Below are positions 1-10,615 of a stretch of DNA of 64,000 nt, one piece after another. The position numbers and the translations under genes are program-made. How positions within the stretch are numbered: position 1 is the stretch's first letter; each line of letters starts with the position of its first letter. The notes beneath the pieces were generated by a model. That model was not told the DNA's origin. It did not search any database and saw only the letters and a list, made by a program, of their open reading frames with translations. The stretch is from Apteryx mantelli (Eukaryota; Chordata; Aves; Apterygiformes; Apterygidae): contig NC_090020.1 of NCBI RefSeq assembly GCF_036417845.1, positions 43,260,425-43,324,424 of the forward strand, written 5' to 3'.

Positions 1-3000
1 CTTCACATTTATTCTGGTGAGACAGACCTTCCAATACAGCACTGATGAGAGGATTCTTGTTAGCACTGACCAGAGGAGTGCTTCATCTCCTTTCCTTCGT
101 CTCGCATGATCAGGTGAAACTCCAACAAGACGATCTGGTACTTCCACATGTCCAATCCAATAACTAGTACTCTACAGAAGAAGCCAGCTGCCTGCAAATG
201 TGAACCTACAAAGGCCATCTCAGAGACAGATACTACAGTCTTTTGTTTTTTCTTGAATGTATGCTGTATATTACTATACGGGGACAGTTCAGCTAACAGT
301 GATGACAATGAGGTAGAAGAAAAAGTGCCCCACTCTCAGCTGAGGAATTACTATAACAAGGTGATCGTCTTATTTGAACATCCAGTCTAGAGAGAAATGT
401 TTACAACGTGTAAAGCTCCATGTTGCCTTCCTATGACTTCAACAAATGGAAAAAATCTTTTAGTAACTACAGAAGATAGTAGGCCTCAGTAGGGAAGGAA
501 ATAATCTTTCCAGTGAGAGGGACAAATGCTTCCTGGATACATAGCTTAACACAGCTGGACACCATCTGACTTGTAATAGATTAATATTTTCTCATATCTT
601 TTGAGAAATAAAATAATGAAGGGATGGAGGGATCACCTAAACATATTAATTCCATTAAAATTACAGCATATAAAGTGGCCTGATCAACACAATTACAAAG
701 GCCAAGGGAAAAATCCAAGTTAATTGATTAATTATTATGGAAATTAGAAAACACTTTATGCAAGAGTTGCAGATAAAGGCATCTCATTAGTTTATCTTTA
801 TGAGACACCACCAACAGCACATCAGACATTAACAACCTAGTTCATCCACCTAGTTGGAGTCACTGCTACTCAGAAGGACAATCTGATTAATCCTCAGAAA
901 AGGGAGACTTCTCACACTGGCTCAAAATGTTATTCATTTTCATAAGTCAAATATGGCCCTATTACTATACCATGGTCATAAAAAGACGTGAGATTTTTTA
1001 ACAGGGCAATAGATACTATTCAGATTTATCTGACATTTCTTTACCATACTATGAGAGAATTCATAATCTTTGAAGATACAAACTGCCAATACAGCCAAAA
1101 AGTGAAATGTTATTGATGCTGTTGGAAATCAAAGAATATGAGATGGAACAAGTACTCCAGAACAGTGTGAAGGGGAGCTTATGCTGCTACCATTTTGTCA
1201 CAGTAAACACCATCCTTCCTTTTACCAACTTAAGATTTAACATTTCAGTAGAATTCTTTATGCTTTGAAGGAACAAGACTTCAGAGACTTTAAAATCACA
1301 TGTTGTAAGGTGAAGCAAATGAAGCTGCAAGTCGTAACTCAAAGTTGATGTGTCAATAAACCCAGAAATTAAAGGGGAATTTAAAAGCCTCCTTGGGACA
1401 GCTGAAGCAGGTTTGGTGATCAGTCAAAATTTGGGTTAGTAAAGTTATATTTGTCTCTTTTATCTTCTAAATACTTTCTTTAAACAGAAGCAGAATGCGT
1501 AAAAGAAGTGCTGTTTCCAGTTGATCTGGAATGCAAGAAGCGGAATATTGTTTCTCCCCATTTCTGAACAAGCTTGTAGGCATTTCATATTCTGTTGAGA
1601 AACCAGAAATATATGCCTAAGGATGAACTAAGCAAAGATAATTTAACACACTTGTATTCAATGACCATTCATGCGTTAGTGCTGTTTTTCCTAAGTGATG
1701 TACAGGTGGTTGCGCTTTCCCAGTAGGTAGGTTTTTTTCAAGGTAGTTCTCACACTGTTTTTCATGATAGGCCTTGAAATTCGAGCCTTCACATCAAAAC
1801 AATACTGATGTTTGTTTACACCTAAACCAAGAAAAAAAAAATTTTCCTTCCTTTGGCAATGGCCTCTACCTGAGGCCAATTTTGATGTTAGAGCTCTGAG
1901 AGAAGTACAGTCGTGGAAGTTACTGTCTTTCATGTCTGAACGAAGATGAGTTGAAAAATTTTAAAATGCACCTAAAGATATGGAAGTGGATTTAGTGAAT
2001 TCTACCTATTCAAATTTCATGCTTTAGAGCTCAATAAATCTCTGCAAACACCTTCACTCCTCACTACCAGAAGCCTTGATAATTTTGGTTTTGGATCACA
2101 CCCAAGAGATATTACAGATTGAAGCTTTGCAAGGAGCCTGAATTTACCACAGTTGGAGACAGACTCCCTTTTTTTGCCTGAGGTCAACGCTCCCAAGGCT
2201 TTCATTCTTCAAAACTATGTTTTATTAGAATGTACAACATACTAAACAAAAGCCTTGAAAACCTCGTGGCATGCACATCCTCGTGTACACTCCCACCCCA
2301 ACCTGGTATCTTCAGTCTGTTCAGGAGATGAGCAGGCTAAATCCCTTCTTGTTCCTGAAAGCATCTTTCTGTCCATCTCCACTGACGTGTGTCTGTGGGT
2401 CTAAGTCTCTGCTGCTGATAGATCTCCCGTTCTCCCCAGGTACCCCTCAGTCTGCACCGGTGCTTGGTTTTCTCTCGTTCTCTGACACCCCTGGGACACA
2501 AGAACTTCCCCTCTCAAGGTCCAGTCAGGTCCAGGGAGCAGCAACCAGGACAAAGGCTTTCCCTTCTGCAGCCCACCTGCACTACTTTTCCAACAGAACA
2601 CAGTAAAGTGACAATAAAAACCTAAATAGACCTGCTCTTTCACAGCTAGCATTAGTCAATTTTCTCTCCTTATTCAGGAGCACTTAAATAAATGACAATG
2701 CTCTTCTCCGAGATGGTACCGGTTATGCTATCACTGTCTAATCGTGTACAACCCCAATGCTTCTCATAACATACGAGAGGGTCTTTCTAAGCTAAGCACT
2801 TATTTTTGAGTGCTCCTTGACAAAAGATAGCAAATGTACTTCTCACCCTTAGGTCTCTGGCACTATGGCTTCTAACAGTAAGAAAGTTAGTAAAAAAGCA
2901 CAGAAAACGACTGTTTAAGGAATCATAAAATTCTTCTATCTTTTTATGCACGTGCTTTATCCACCCACAAGGGTGGACACCAAATGGATTTTGCAGGATG

Positions 3001-3235
3001 AGAAAGAGTGTTGATGCTCACAGTCCTGGCTTTATTTTTTTTGAATCTTTTCCTTTATTCTACTACTATTTTCTATTAAAGCTAGATTAAAAATTCTCTT
3101 TTTTCTTATCCCACACTTATTTAATTTTGGCCAAATTTAAACAGAAGCTGAGAATTATCAGTTGGTTCAAAAGACTGGACATAGCTATACAACTGGCCAC
3201 AACTTTCAATTTAACTCTGGTTTGCTTTTAAGCAA

Positions 3236-3600
3236 GGTCTCTTTGTTCTTTGTTTTTTCTGTTTCCTCAATTTTGTTCTGATCCCCCTACTATATAAGGC
3301 TTTTCTTCCTAACCTGCTCAGTTTTTCATCCCTTTGCCTAATATTTTCTCTGTATATATACTTTTGCTATCTTTCCAGTGTTCCTTCCTCATTTGTTTCC
3401 AACTCCCATATTTCAACCTTGGGAATACCCATTATTCTATCCTCTCCTTCCTTTTTCCCACGCCCAACTTTCAGTTTCTTCCTACTGTCTTTGACTTCTC
3501 CTCCTTTTTCTTCCATTTTTCTCCGATATCCCTGCTAATTTGTCCAATGTTTTTCACATTCTAAATTGGACCTACCTTCACCCTCTCCCCTAGGATTCAT
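3236..3600. repeat. Pyrimidine-rich (CT) low-complexity stretch
   Basis: The plus strand is dominated by T and C over roughly 360 bp, with short TTCC, TTTC and CTCC runs and few purines. This produces an open frame of hydrophobic and serine residues (3334-3564) that is a composition artefact, not a gene. Confidence 0.6.
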
Positions 3601-4985
3601 CAATCACTCCCTATATCCACACAGATTACTTAACCCCTCTCCGACACTCAAACAAGTACCTTAGTATGTTCTGTATCCACAAAGAAAAGTCTTTAACTTG
3701 CTTCAAACTTGACTTACAGAACTTAAGACCTGGCTCCCAGGGAACACTGGGAAAGCACTCAAGAACAGTGTCCTGGCACATGACATATTGTGCCACGGGA
3801 CTGTTAAAGAATCCAGGACTTAAATATCAAGAAGCAGATTTTCCTAACTGCTGAGATCATTTGAAAGTCAGTCCTTAGAAGCAAAACTTACGTAAGCAAT
3901 CATTGACAGAATTATGACACAAGGAACTGCATGAAGCAGACTCAAACTTGGCAAGTCTGAAAACCAGCGTGGCTCAAGACCTATGTATATGCCTACACGC
4001 TGTGTTCCCACCCTGCAGAATCACTAGGGGAGGTGTAAACATCACAGCCAGTGAAGAGGTAGTTGCTCGCTGCAGTTCTGCAGTGGAGTCAAAACTGAGA
4101 GCGGAAGGCACGTGGAAGTCTCCCCAGTGCTAGAAAGCCATGCACTCACAGAAGCAGACACTGGGGTAGGATACAGCTGTCTAAACACATTTAGGATCAT
4201 TTATGTTGACAGATGTTCTAAATGCATCTGCTAGTCCCACAGCGACATTTTGGATATGATACAGGATCTGCCAGACTTGCACTTTTCTGGAGTGGCAGCT
4301 GAAGGCTGGCAGGATATCCCAAAGCTTCTCAAACGGCACTAGACTCCTCTGTTCAGATAACTGAACCTTAGCCTTATTTTGTTTTTCAGCATCTCATCTA
4401 GACACATTATTTCAGACTAAAAGTTGGATTCATTTATTGATTTATATCTGGTGCCTTTTATCTTATTTGCCTTAACTCCCATGAAAATCAATACCGATTC
4501 AGTATCATGATTCTTAGGGTATCTACCTTTGGCCAAGCCAAACCATGCCAGGCAGGATGTTGTAAGAGATAGCCGAGGTATTGTCAGATCCCACTATTCA
4601 ACGTGGTTAAAGGACTAGGTCTTACACAACCAGAACCTTACTCTGTGTGTGGGAAATGATTCAAAAGAGACCAAGGTGACATTACATCAAAATCCAGCTG
4701 CCAAAAATGTAGTGTTTTCAAGCAAGGTAAGACTGACTAGAGAGTATTTGAGATGAGCTCAAAGACAATTAGAGAAATCCAGAGACAGCGGAAGGTTTTG
4801 ACATTTGCTACCTGTCTGGACGGAGAATTCAAGTAATCAATGTGCAATGAAGTGTTGCTGGCAGGCAGGGTAGAGGTGAGGTCTGCAGAGGGTATGACAG
4901 GGATGTGCTCACCTGGAGATACACACCAACCAATGCAGTGTACAATGAGTGAGCCGCCACTGAATACTGAGACTGAGGTTGTCTG

Positions 4986-5004
4986 CACACACACACACAC
5001 ACAC
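4986..5004. repeat. (CA)n microsatellite
   Basis: Nine and a half perfect CA units on the plus strand. Its translation on the minus strand gives the VCVCV-type residues of spurious frames there. Confidence 0.95.
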
Positions 5005-6111
5005 CATGTTTGCCAGTGGCTTGATACAAGTCTTGATTTTGGCAGCCAGCTTTATAGGGTGTACATAGTAAGCTTCTACAGTGCAATGGTGACTTATTTC
5101 TTCTTTCCAACAGGGTAATAACGTTACTCTACATTAGTGGTACAGTATCACATGGTGTTTCAGTTAAGAACAAAGATAAATCTTTTTTTTCTCTTTGGTG
5201 CAATTTACCCACACACGGTTTTTAGGCTGTTCATGACTTTATCTTCTAAATCTTTTCTATTATCTCACAGCTTCTGCAAATGGTCCAAACCCCTTCTTCA
5301 GTAGTTTAGAGTTGACAGCACAATCCCTAATAAAACAAAAACAAAATAACCCTCCAAAAGCAGCAAATTGAGAAATCAGGCACAAGAGGACCTAAACACC
5401 AGCTATTCAAAACATGCTTTTGGCTATACTTAAGTCTTGTGTCAAGAGCAAACAAATCTCAAAACAAAACCGACCCAATGCTGCTTGTGTGTTAACCATC
5501 CCCAATTTGGGGAATCTGAAAGCAAAAAATCTTGTTCAAAGAATCCCTTAGGTAGAAAGAAAGACATGTTAATAATGAGGATTTTTACTTCCTTTCATCC
5601 TCTATTAGCCCAGAGCAGAAGAGTCACATACTGTGCCCATTATTAAGGTTCAGCAATGAAGTTGCCTGTCAATGACTGGCAACGAACAAGAACTAAGACT
5701 TTTACCTTCTCATAATGTTCATGCATTTCCATTCATCTGGAATTAATGTGTGAAAATATGACTAATGTGGCCTTTAAGTCACTATGCTGTATTTCTTCTT
5801 TTTAGCTGTAAAAACAGCGGTAGACAACATTAGGAAGGATCAACAAATAGCTTTCAGGAATCTGATTATCTTACTATTTCAGTGTTCTTTGTTATACACT
5901 CTGAGCTTTCTCCTCACAGTTCTACACCATATTACTTATGATTTATTGGTATGCACATAGTGCTCAGAAGTCATACTTATTCTCAGTGCCAAAAGTAAAC
6001 ACTGAAATCAGTGATGATGTGATTATTTAGAGAAACAAAAACAAAGAACAAAGATAATGAAATAAAATTAAAATTGCCCAAACTAAAAAAAATCCATTTT
6101 TATGTTCTGAA

Positions 6112-6117
6112 TTTATT
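6112..6117 (-). promoter_or_regulatory. Third candidate COMMD10 polyadenylation signal
   Basis: AATAAA on the minus strand, about 480 nt after the stop codon. It would support a slightly longer alternative 3' end near 6090. Confidence 0.3.
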
Positions 6118-6193
6118 TTGACAAATTTATAATAAGCATTATCAATCATGTGAATAACAATTCAGAAAGACAGAGATTTCATTAGCTATATAT

Positions 6194-6199
6194 TTTATT
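6194..6199 (-). promoter_or_regulatory. Second candidate COMMD10 polyadenylation signal
   Basis: AATAAA on the minus strand, about 400 nt after the stop codon. It lies in an AT-rich stretch, so a chance occurrence is possible. Confidence 0.35.
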
Positions 6200-6250
6200 A
6201 CTACTGTTACTAGTAAAGTTTTATATTCCTTTTATGTCTAAAAGATAAAT

Positions 6251-6256
6251 TTTATT
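6251..6256 (-). promoter_or_regulatory. First candidate COMMD10 polyadenylation signal
   Basis: AATAAA on the minus strand, about 340 nt after the COMMD10 stop codon. It is the first canonical hexamer reached downstream. Cleavage would be expected 10-30 nt further left, at about 6220-6240. Confidence 0.4.
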
Positions 6257-6595
6257 CCTGGTCCCTCACTAGTATGCAAATTTCCACTGGAATCAAACAT
6301 CACATGTAACAGGACAAAAACAAATCTCTGAAGGAGGGTACCATTCTCTTTTTTTCTGCAAGTAAAACCATTCCTCACAAATGCTCAGAAGAACAAGAGA
6401 AAGTCCATTCGAACCTTCAGAACTTTTAACAACACTCTCCCTTGGCTAATGTTACTAGTCTAAAAGGAGATAAGCCATATAATTTTACAGGAAGCAACCC
6501 ATTGAATCCTTCAGCAAATGCAGCTTGGCAATCTATCTTCAATTCAAAATAATGAGGTGGCAGGAGTGTGATGAAGAAATAAGTCTTCAAAAACA

Positions 6596-6634
6596 TCATG
6601 TAAGGGAATCCAGCTGTGCTTGTATAGTCTCCAG
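6596..6634 (-). CDS. COMMD10: COMMD10 last coding exon with stop codon
   Basis: On the minus strand, after an acceptor TTTAAATAG preceded by a pyrimidine-rich tract (6637-6670), the frame reads LETIQAQLDSLT and then TGA (6596-6598). As I remember it, this matches the human COMMD10 C-terminus exactly. It continues phase 0 from the exon at 7283-7342, so the joined product reads ...FEFYNK then LETIQ..., which is the closing helix of the COMM domain. The exon contributes only 12 codons and is therefore too short for ordinary ORF calling. The match in sequence, phase, strand, order and spacing makes a processed pseudogene very unlikely, because the intron is retained. The 3' untranslated region continues leftwards from 6595. 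Confidence 0.95.
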   Translation of the reverse strand: METIQAQLDSLT

Positions 6635-7282
6635 CTATTTAAAGGAACAAAAAGAGAGAAAAAAACCCACCACTCATATAAAATATTGTTTAGAAACATG
6701 CAAACAGAAAAAAAACCTCACATTCCAGTGTCTTCAACTATGCATACTAAATCTATTCATACAGCAATAAAAAAATCGTGTACTCACGAATATTTGTTTT
6801 TACATGAAGCTATTAGAATTCATTGCTGCAGTTTAAATATTCAAATTTTAAAGAAACAGTCTAAATACTGCCTTTTTTTTACATGCACAGCTGTTTTGCT
6901 GTGACTTTCCAATGCATAATAACAAGGTAAAAAAATAATAGAGTTCATTTTGACTGCATTATGAGCCTGGCATTTTGACTGGAGGTATAAGACAAAGACG
7001 CTCCTTCCAAAGAGCTCATTGTTAATCATCAGCTAGTCTTCCAGATCTAGCAGCCAGGTATGCTCAGAATGACCCAAACCCTATATATCAATGTATTCCA
7101 ACTCTGAACACACAGACTCTTTTTGAGAATGCTTTGTATGATCAAACAAATCCAACAGCTTTAATTAAAACTGGATCCATTTTCCTTCCAGTTTCATTAG
7201 ATCTAATTGATGTAGGCAATGCTTCCTGCTGAGCAGCATACGGTGTTTACAAAGGAAGTATAGTATTGTAAAATCTACAGAC
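6635..7282 (-). other. COMMD10: COMMD10 last intron
   Basis: This is a 648-bp intron between the two recognised coding exons, bounded by GT (7282-7281 on the minus strand) and AG (6636-6635). It is AT-rich, and no repeat or further exon was recognised in it. The 3' end has a clean pyrimidine tract. The 5' end is the atypical GTCTGT. Confidence 0.9.
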
Positions 7283-7342
7283 CTTGTTATAGAACTCAAA
7301 CAGCTCCTGATGACTAAATTCTGCAAACACTTTCTTCAGGTT
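7283..7342 (-). CDS. COMMD10: COMMD10 penultimate coding exon (C-terminal COMM domain)
   Basis: On the minus strand this 60-nt exon reads NLKKVFAEFSHQELFEFYNK in phase 0. From memory, human COMMD10 has SLEKVLVEFSHKELFDFYNK at the same place, so most positions are identical or conservative. COMMD10 is one of ten COMMD proteins that form the decameric ring of the Commander complex (with CCDC22/CCDC93 and the retriever subunits), which recycles membrane cargo from endosomes. COMMD proteins are also linked to NF-kB and copper handling. This segment is part of the C-terminal COMM domain that mediates COMMD-COMMD pairing. The acceptor is excellent: a long pyrimidine tract at 7345-7380 ends in TTCGCAG. 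The donor is AAG|GTCTGT, which is weak at +3 and +4 but keeps G at +5. The next exon is 648 bp downstream. Exon numbering (6 of 7) is inferred from the human gene. Confidence 0.95.
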
Positions 7343-10300
7343 CTGCGAAGGAAAAAGAAAAAGAAAGGAAGTAATAAGGGTACTTTTTTTGCTCTTTGAA
7401 TAATTGGAACTATTTCAGGATGCGAGTTTAAGCTACATGGAAGATAAAATGTTTGCACCACTTAGTTTTCTTTCCATTGAGCACAATGTCCCTCATATAT
7501 GCATATTTCATTTTAGTGAAGAAAATAAGTCTACAGATACATCTATTTCCTTACTGCAAATTATAATAATAAAATAACCTATAACAATGATTTTGTTACC
7601 TTATTTTTAAGTCATAGATAAAAACGAAAGATTATATTCCTTTTTCTCAGCAGTCCATCTAGGAGCTGGTAAATACCATTATATAAAGACAATGTCAGTA
7701 GTGTATTTGATTGAACTTGCACAGCCATTAATGTACTGCACCAGCACAGAGCTAATACTGCCATTCATTAATCTAACAGTTATGACCTTAGCATGCTGAG
7801 AGTGCTACAGGCACTTACGCACAGATTCAGCCAAAGTTAACCATTAACACAACAGCTTCAAAGCAGTGCTTAAACACTAAAAAAGCAAAATAACACAACC
7901 AATGGAAACTACTGTGGATAAAACAGATGGTGGTAATAATCCTCTGCATGCATATGCTGATGTCTGGGGAAGGGGGTTAAACTAAAATTTCTATCCTGCT
8001 TAACTTGCTTACATGAAACAGGTAGTTTAAGGCCTGCCAGTTATTTCAATAATAGTACCAATATATCCAAACTGTGTTTAGTCTTATTCCTTCTACTTTG
8101 CTTTGCCACTTTATTTTCTTTTAAGCAAATTTCTAACTACTGCTGCACATCTTCTGTGTTGCTGCTAGACTTTCCAAGGCTTGGAGGCGTTCCTGAGGAT
8201 AACAGTTGCACTTCCATAAACACTAACAAGGCTCTGTGAAAACTGAGTCTGTGGATGTACCTACTCACAAAAGTAGCATCAGTTGAAATAATGTATACAC
8301 ACTGATTTTGATAAACTAGTACCAACTCGATGTACCACTTAAGTCAGTAGAAAAATGCTCGTTAACAATTCAGCTTAAATTAGCAAGGATACTTTTGCAT
8401 ACAGACAAGGCTGGGGGCCAGATTCTGTATACTGTAGCACTGATGCAATTTTTGGATGTAAGTCAAAAAACACCGCCAACCTTGGTGCAACAAATTTACA
8501 AAAGCGGTAGAAGTCCTGGGAACTCAGGATAGGTACTGTCTGATGTTTGTTCCAAAAACGAATTATAAGACACAGGAAAGGGATAAAATGACTGGGGCCA
8601 GCCTGTCTGGTGCAATTCCTCCTCCCCGCTCTGCAGAAAGAAGGAAACTTTCCAGCAATTTCAGGAAGGCTACAAAAGCCTAGAAAAGGACCAGTGATTT
8701 GTATGAGAGACAAATCTTCCCCCTCTGGGAAGGAACAATGCAATTCTGGGAAGTGTATGGTGAATACAAACTAAAACTACTAAAGCAGCACTTCTCTTTG
8801 CCATGATCCAGCTGATCCTCCCTCCAAAAAGCATAATGCAGTGACAGGGCAGTAAAAGCATTTTAAAAAGCATTCTATCAGCTAAGAAACCAAGAGAAAG
8901 CAAACAAGTGGTTTCTTCAGAAAAAGAAAGGGGGTAGAGGAAAGACGAGATACATTAATAGCAAATGGATCTAGCATTTCAGCCCAAAGGTTTGGCATTT
9001 GCAATTCCAGGGGGATTTCAGCGTTTGTCTGAATGGCAGTAATTAAAACCGAAAAGAAAAGGATCAGGATAAAAGGAAGATATCATATATCTTAAAGTTT
9101 ATCAGTCACAATGAATAAAGTTAGGGTCATCTCTTGCAGGGAGTCTGTCAGAAGAGACTGAGGGATTAAGAAGCACCAGTTTGATGCTGCCTCCAGCAGC
9201 AGGGCAGGTTGGGTGTCCAGCACCTCTGACCAAGCACAGCTTCATCCACCAAACCTCGTTTATCAGAGTTCAATGTATCAGTTAAGACTGGCATCTTTTG
9301 TTACCATTTCAGATCAGCAATCAAGATCGACTTCACACATATACCCAGAAACTGAAAAGCTTGTATTGCATATTTTCCTCTAAATACAGTAGCTACTAAA
9401 AGTTACAAGTTAAGGTAGGCAAATCAAAAAAGTGTGGTCCTTTCAATTCAAGTTCCTTTTATATTGCAAAAAATCAGCATGCTTTTATTAACAGGCTGAG
9501 ATCTCTTTTTCCCATTACTACTTAAGAGTCGCAGCTTGATAACTCAGACAAAATTTATGTTCCCTTGTGGCAGGCAAATGTCTGTGGAGATCCAAAAGAA
9601 AGCATGCAGTCTAAAATCTTGTGCCAGACTAGGTCTTTGCTTTTTTAGGGTTTTTGATGGAAGAGAAGATATAAATATAACAGAATCTTTAATGAAGCAT
9701 GTTGTGCATCTGCACAATCCTCTGCTAAAACAGAATTGTTTCTGTGTGGAAAAACATGGTACATCTACTATATCCCTTCAGCAGAGAACAGTGCCACAAA
9801 GAACAGTGACAAAGTGTGGCACTAGCTAAACATGTTATTTTTACAACAGTATGTTTCTTACAGGTATCAGTGCCTTGAAGAAGGTGCCCAGCGATCATTA
9901 TCACACCATTAGGAGTTCCTGTTTAGACCACAAAACCATCATATCCAAACTAGGTCCCTACAAGAAAAATCTGTGCCTGAGCAGGCTGATTGGCCTCACA
10001 TTTTTAGCTGACATATCCGTTATTCACTTATTTCCCATACTCTGTGTGAACACAAGCAGTTGAACACAAACGACCATAATTAAAACACTGCATCACAGGA
10101 CTAGGTTACAATCCAGCTCTTTAATTAATCAGTTAAACAGTACTAAACAAAATCATGGTGCAGATCAAATTGTGCTAAAGCCCCCAGAGCAGACAAAATT
10201 CCTCATTTATTTTAAGGAATTTTGCTCAGATAAGGATACAAAATTACAAACCGCAGTATTTTTTCAACCATATCATAACTAAAACATAAGAATTATCACT

Positions 10301-10489
10301 TTCAGCTAACTGACTTAATTAAATGTTACCATGTGCAGGTAGAGTCTCAGCCTATTTACAAAAAGTAAAGCTGCCTTCTTATATGTATACATATAGGTTT
10401 TCAGATGTTGTCTCTGACCTAATACGCATTTCCCAAAACATAAATAAGAAAATAATTTGCTGGACATGTAACTTCTTTCATCCTTATAC

Positions 10490-10615
10490 CAAGTGTATCA
10501 TCTGCTTTTCCTCTTTCTTATTTCTCTATTTTTTCCCCTTCTGTTCCTCATCTTCACTCTCTTCTTTCCTTCATTTCTTCCACCTCATTTTCTCTTTGCT
10601 ATTATTATCTTCATG
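10490..10615. repeat. Pyrimidine-rich low-complexity stretch
   Basis: The plus strand is almost entirely T and C here (TTTCC, TCTTC and CTTTC runs). It lies inside an unusually long open frame (10323-10946), which it helps to keep stop-free in that phase. Confidence 0.6.

Larger units (their letters stand above)
1..6089. other. Intergenic DNA downstream of COMMD10
   Basis: AT-rich sequence with no recognisable exon, RNA gene or transposon. It holds a short (CA)n tract at 4986-5004, a pyrimidine-rich stretch at about 3236-3600, and a GC-richer pocket at about 2270-2610. In human, the neighbour beyond the COMMD10 3' end is SEMA6A, transcribed towards COMMD10. No SEMA6A coding sequence was recognised here. 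Confidence 0.6.
6090..6595 (-). other. COMMD10: Probable COMMD10 3' untranslated region
   Basis: Sequence following the TGA on the minus strand. The extent is inferred from the first three canonical AATAAA hexamers (TTTATT on the plus strand at 6251-6256, 6194-6199 and 6112-6117), which would give 3' ends about 360 to 510 nt after the stop. Which of these is used, if any, cannot be decided from sequence alone, and a longer UTR further left is possible. Confidence 0.5.

Noticed and set aside
3285..3305. TATATAAGG sequence resembling a TATA box
   Set aside because: Such strings are frequent in AT-rich DNA, and no initiator, CpG cluster or downstream exon supports a promoter here.
3885..3900. 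CTTACGTAAG palindrome containing GTAAG on both strands
   Set aside because: A single 10-bp palindrome without a paired acceptor or any context.
8375..8743. 122-codon open frame on the minus strand close to the COMMD10 exons
   Set aside because: It does not match any COMMD10 segment, lies upstream of the penultimate exon without a usable donor, and has no domain.
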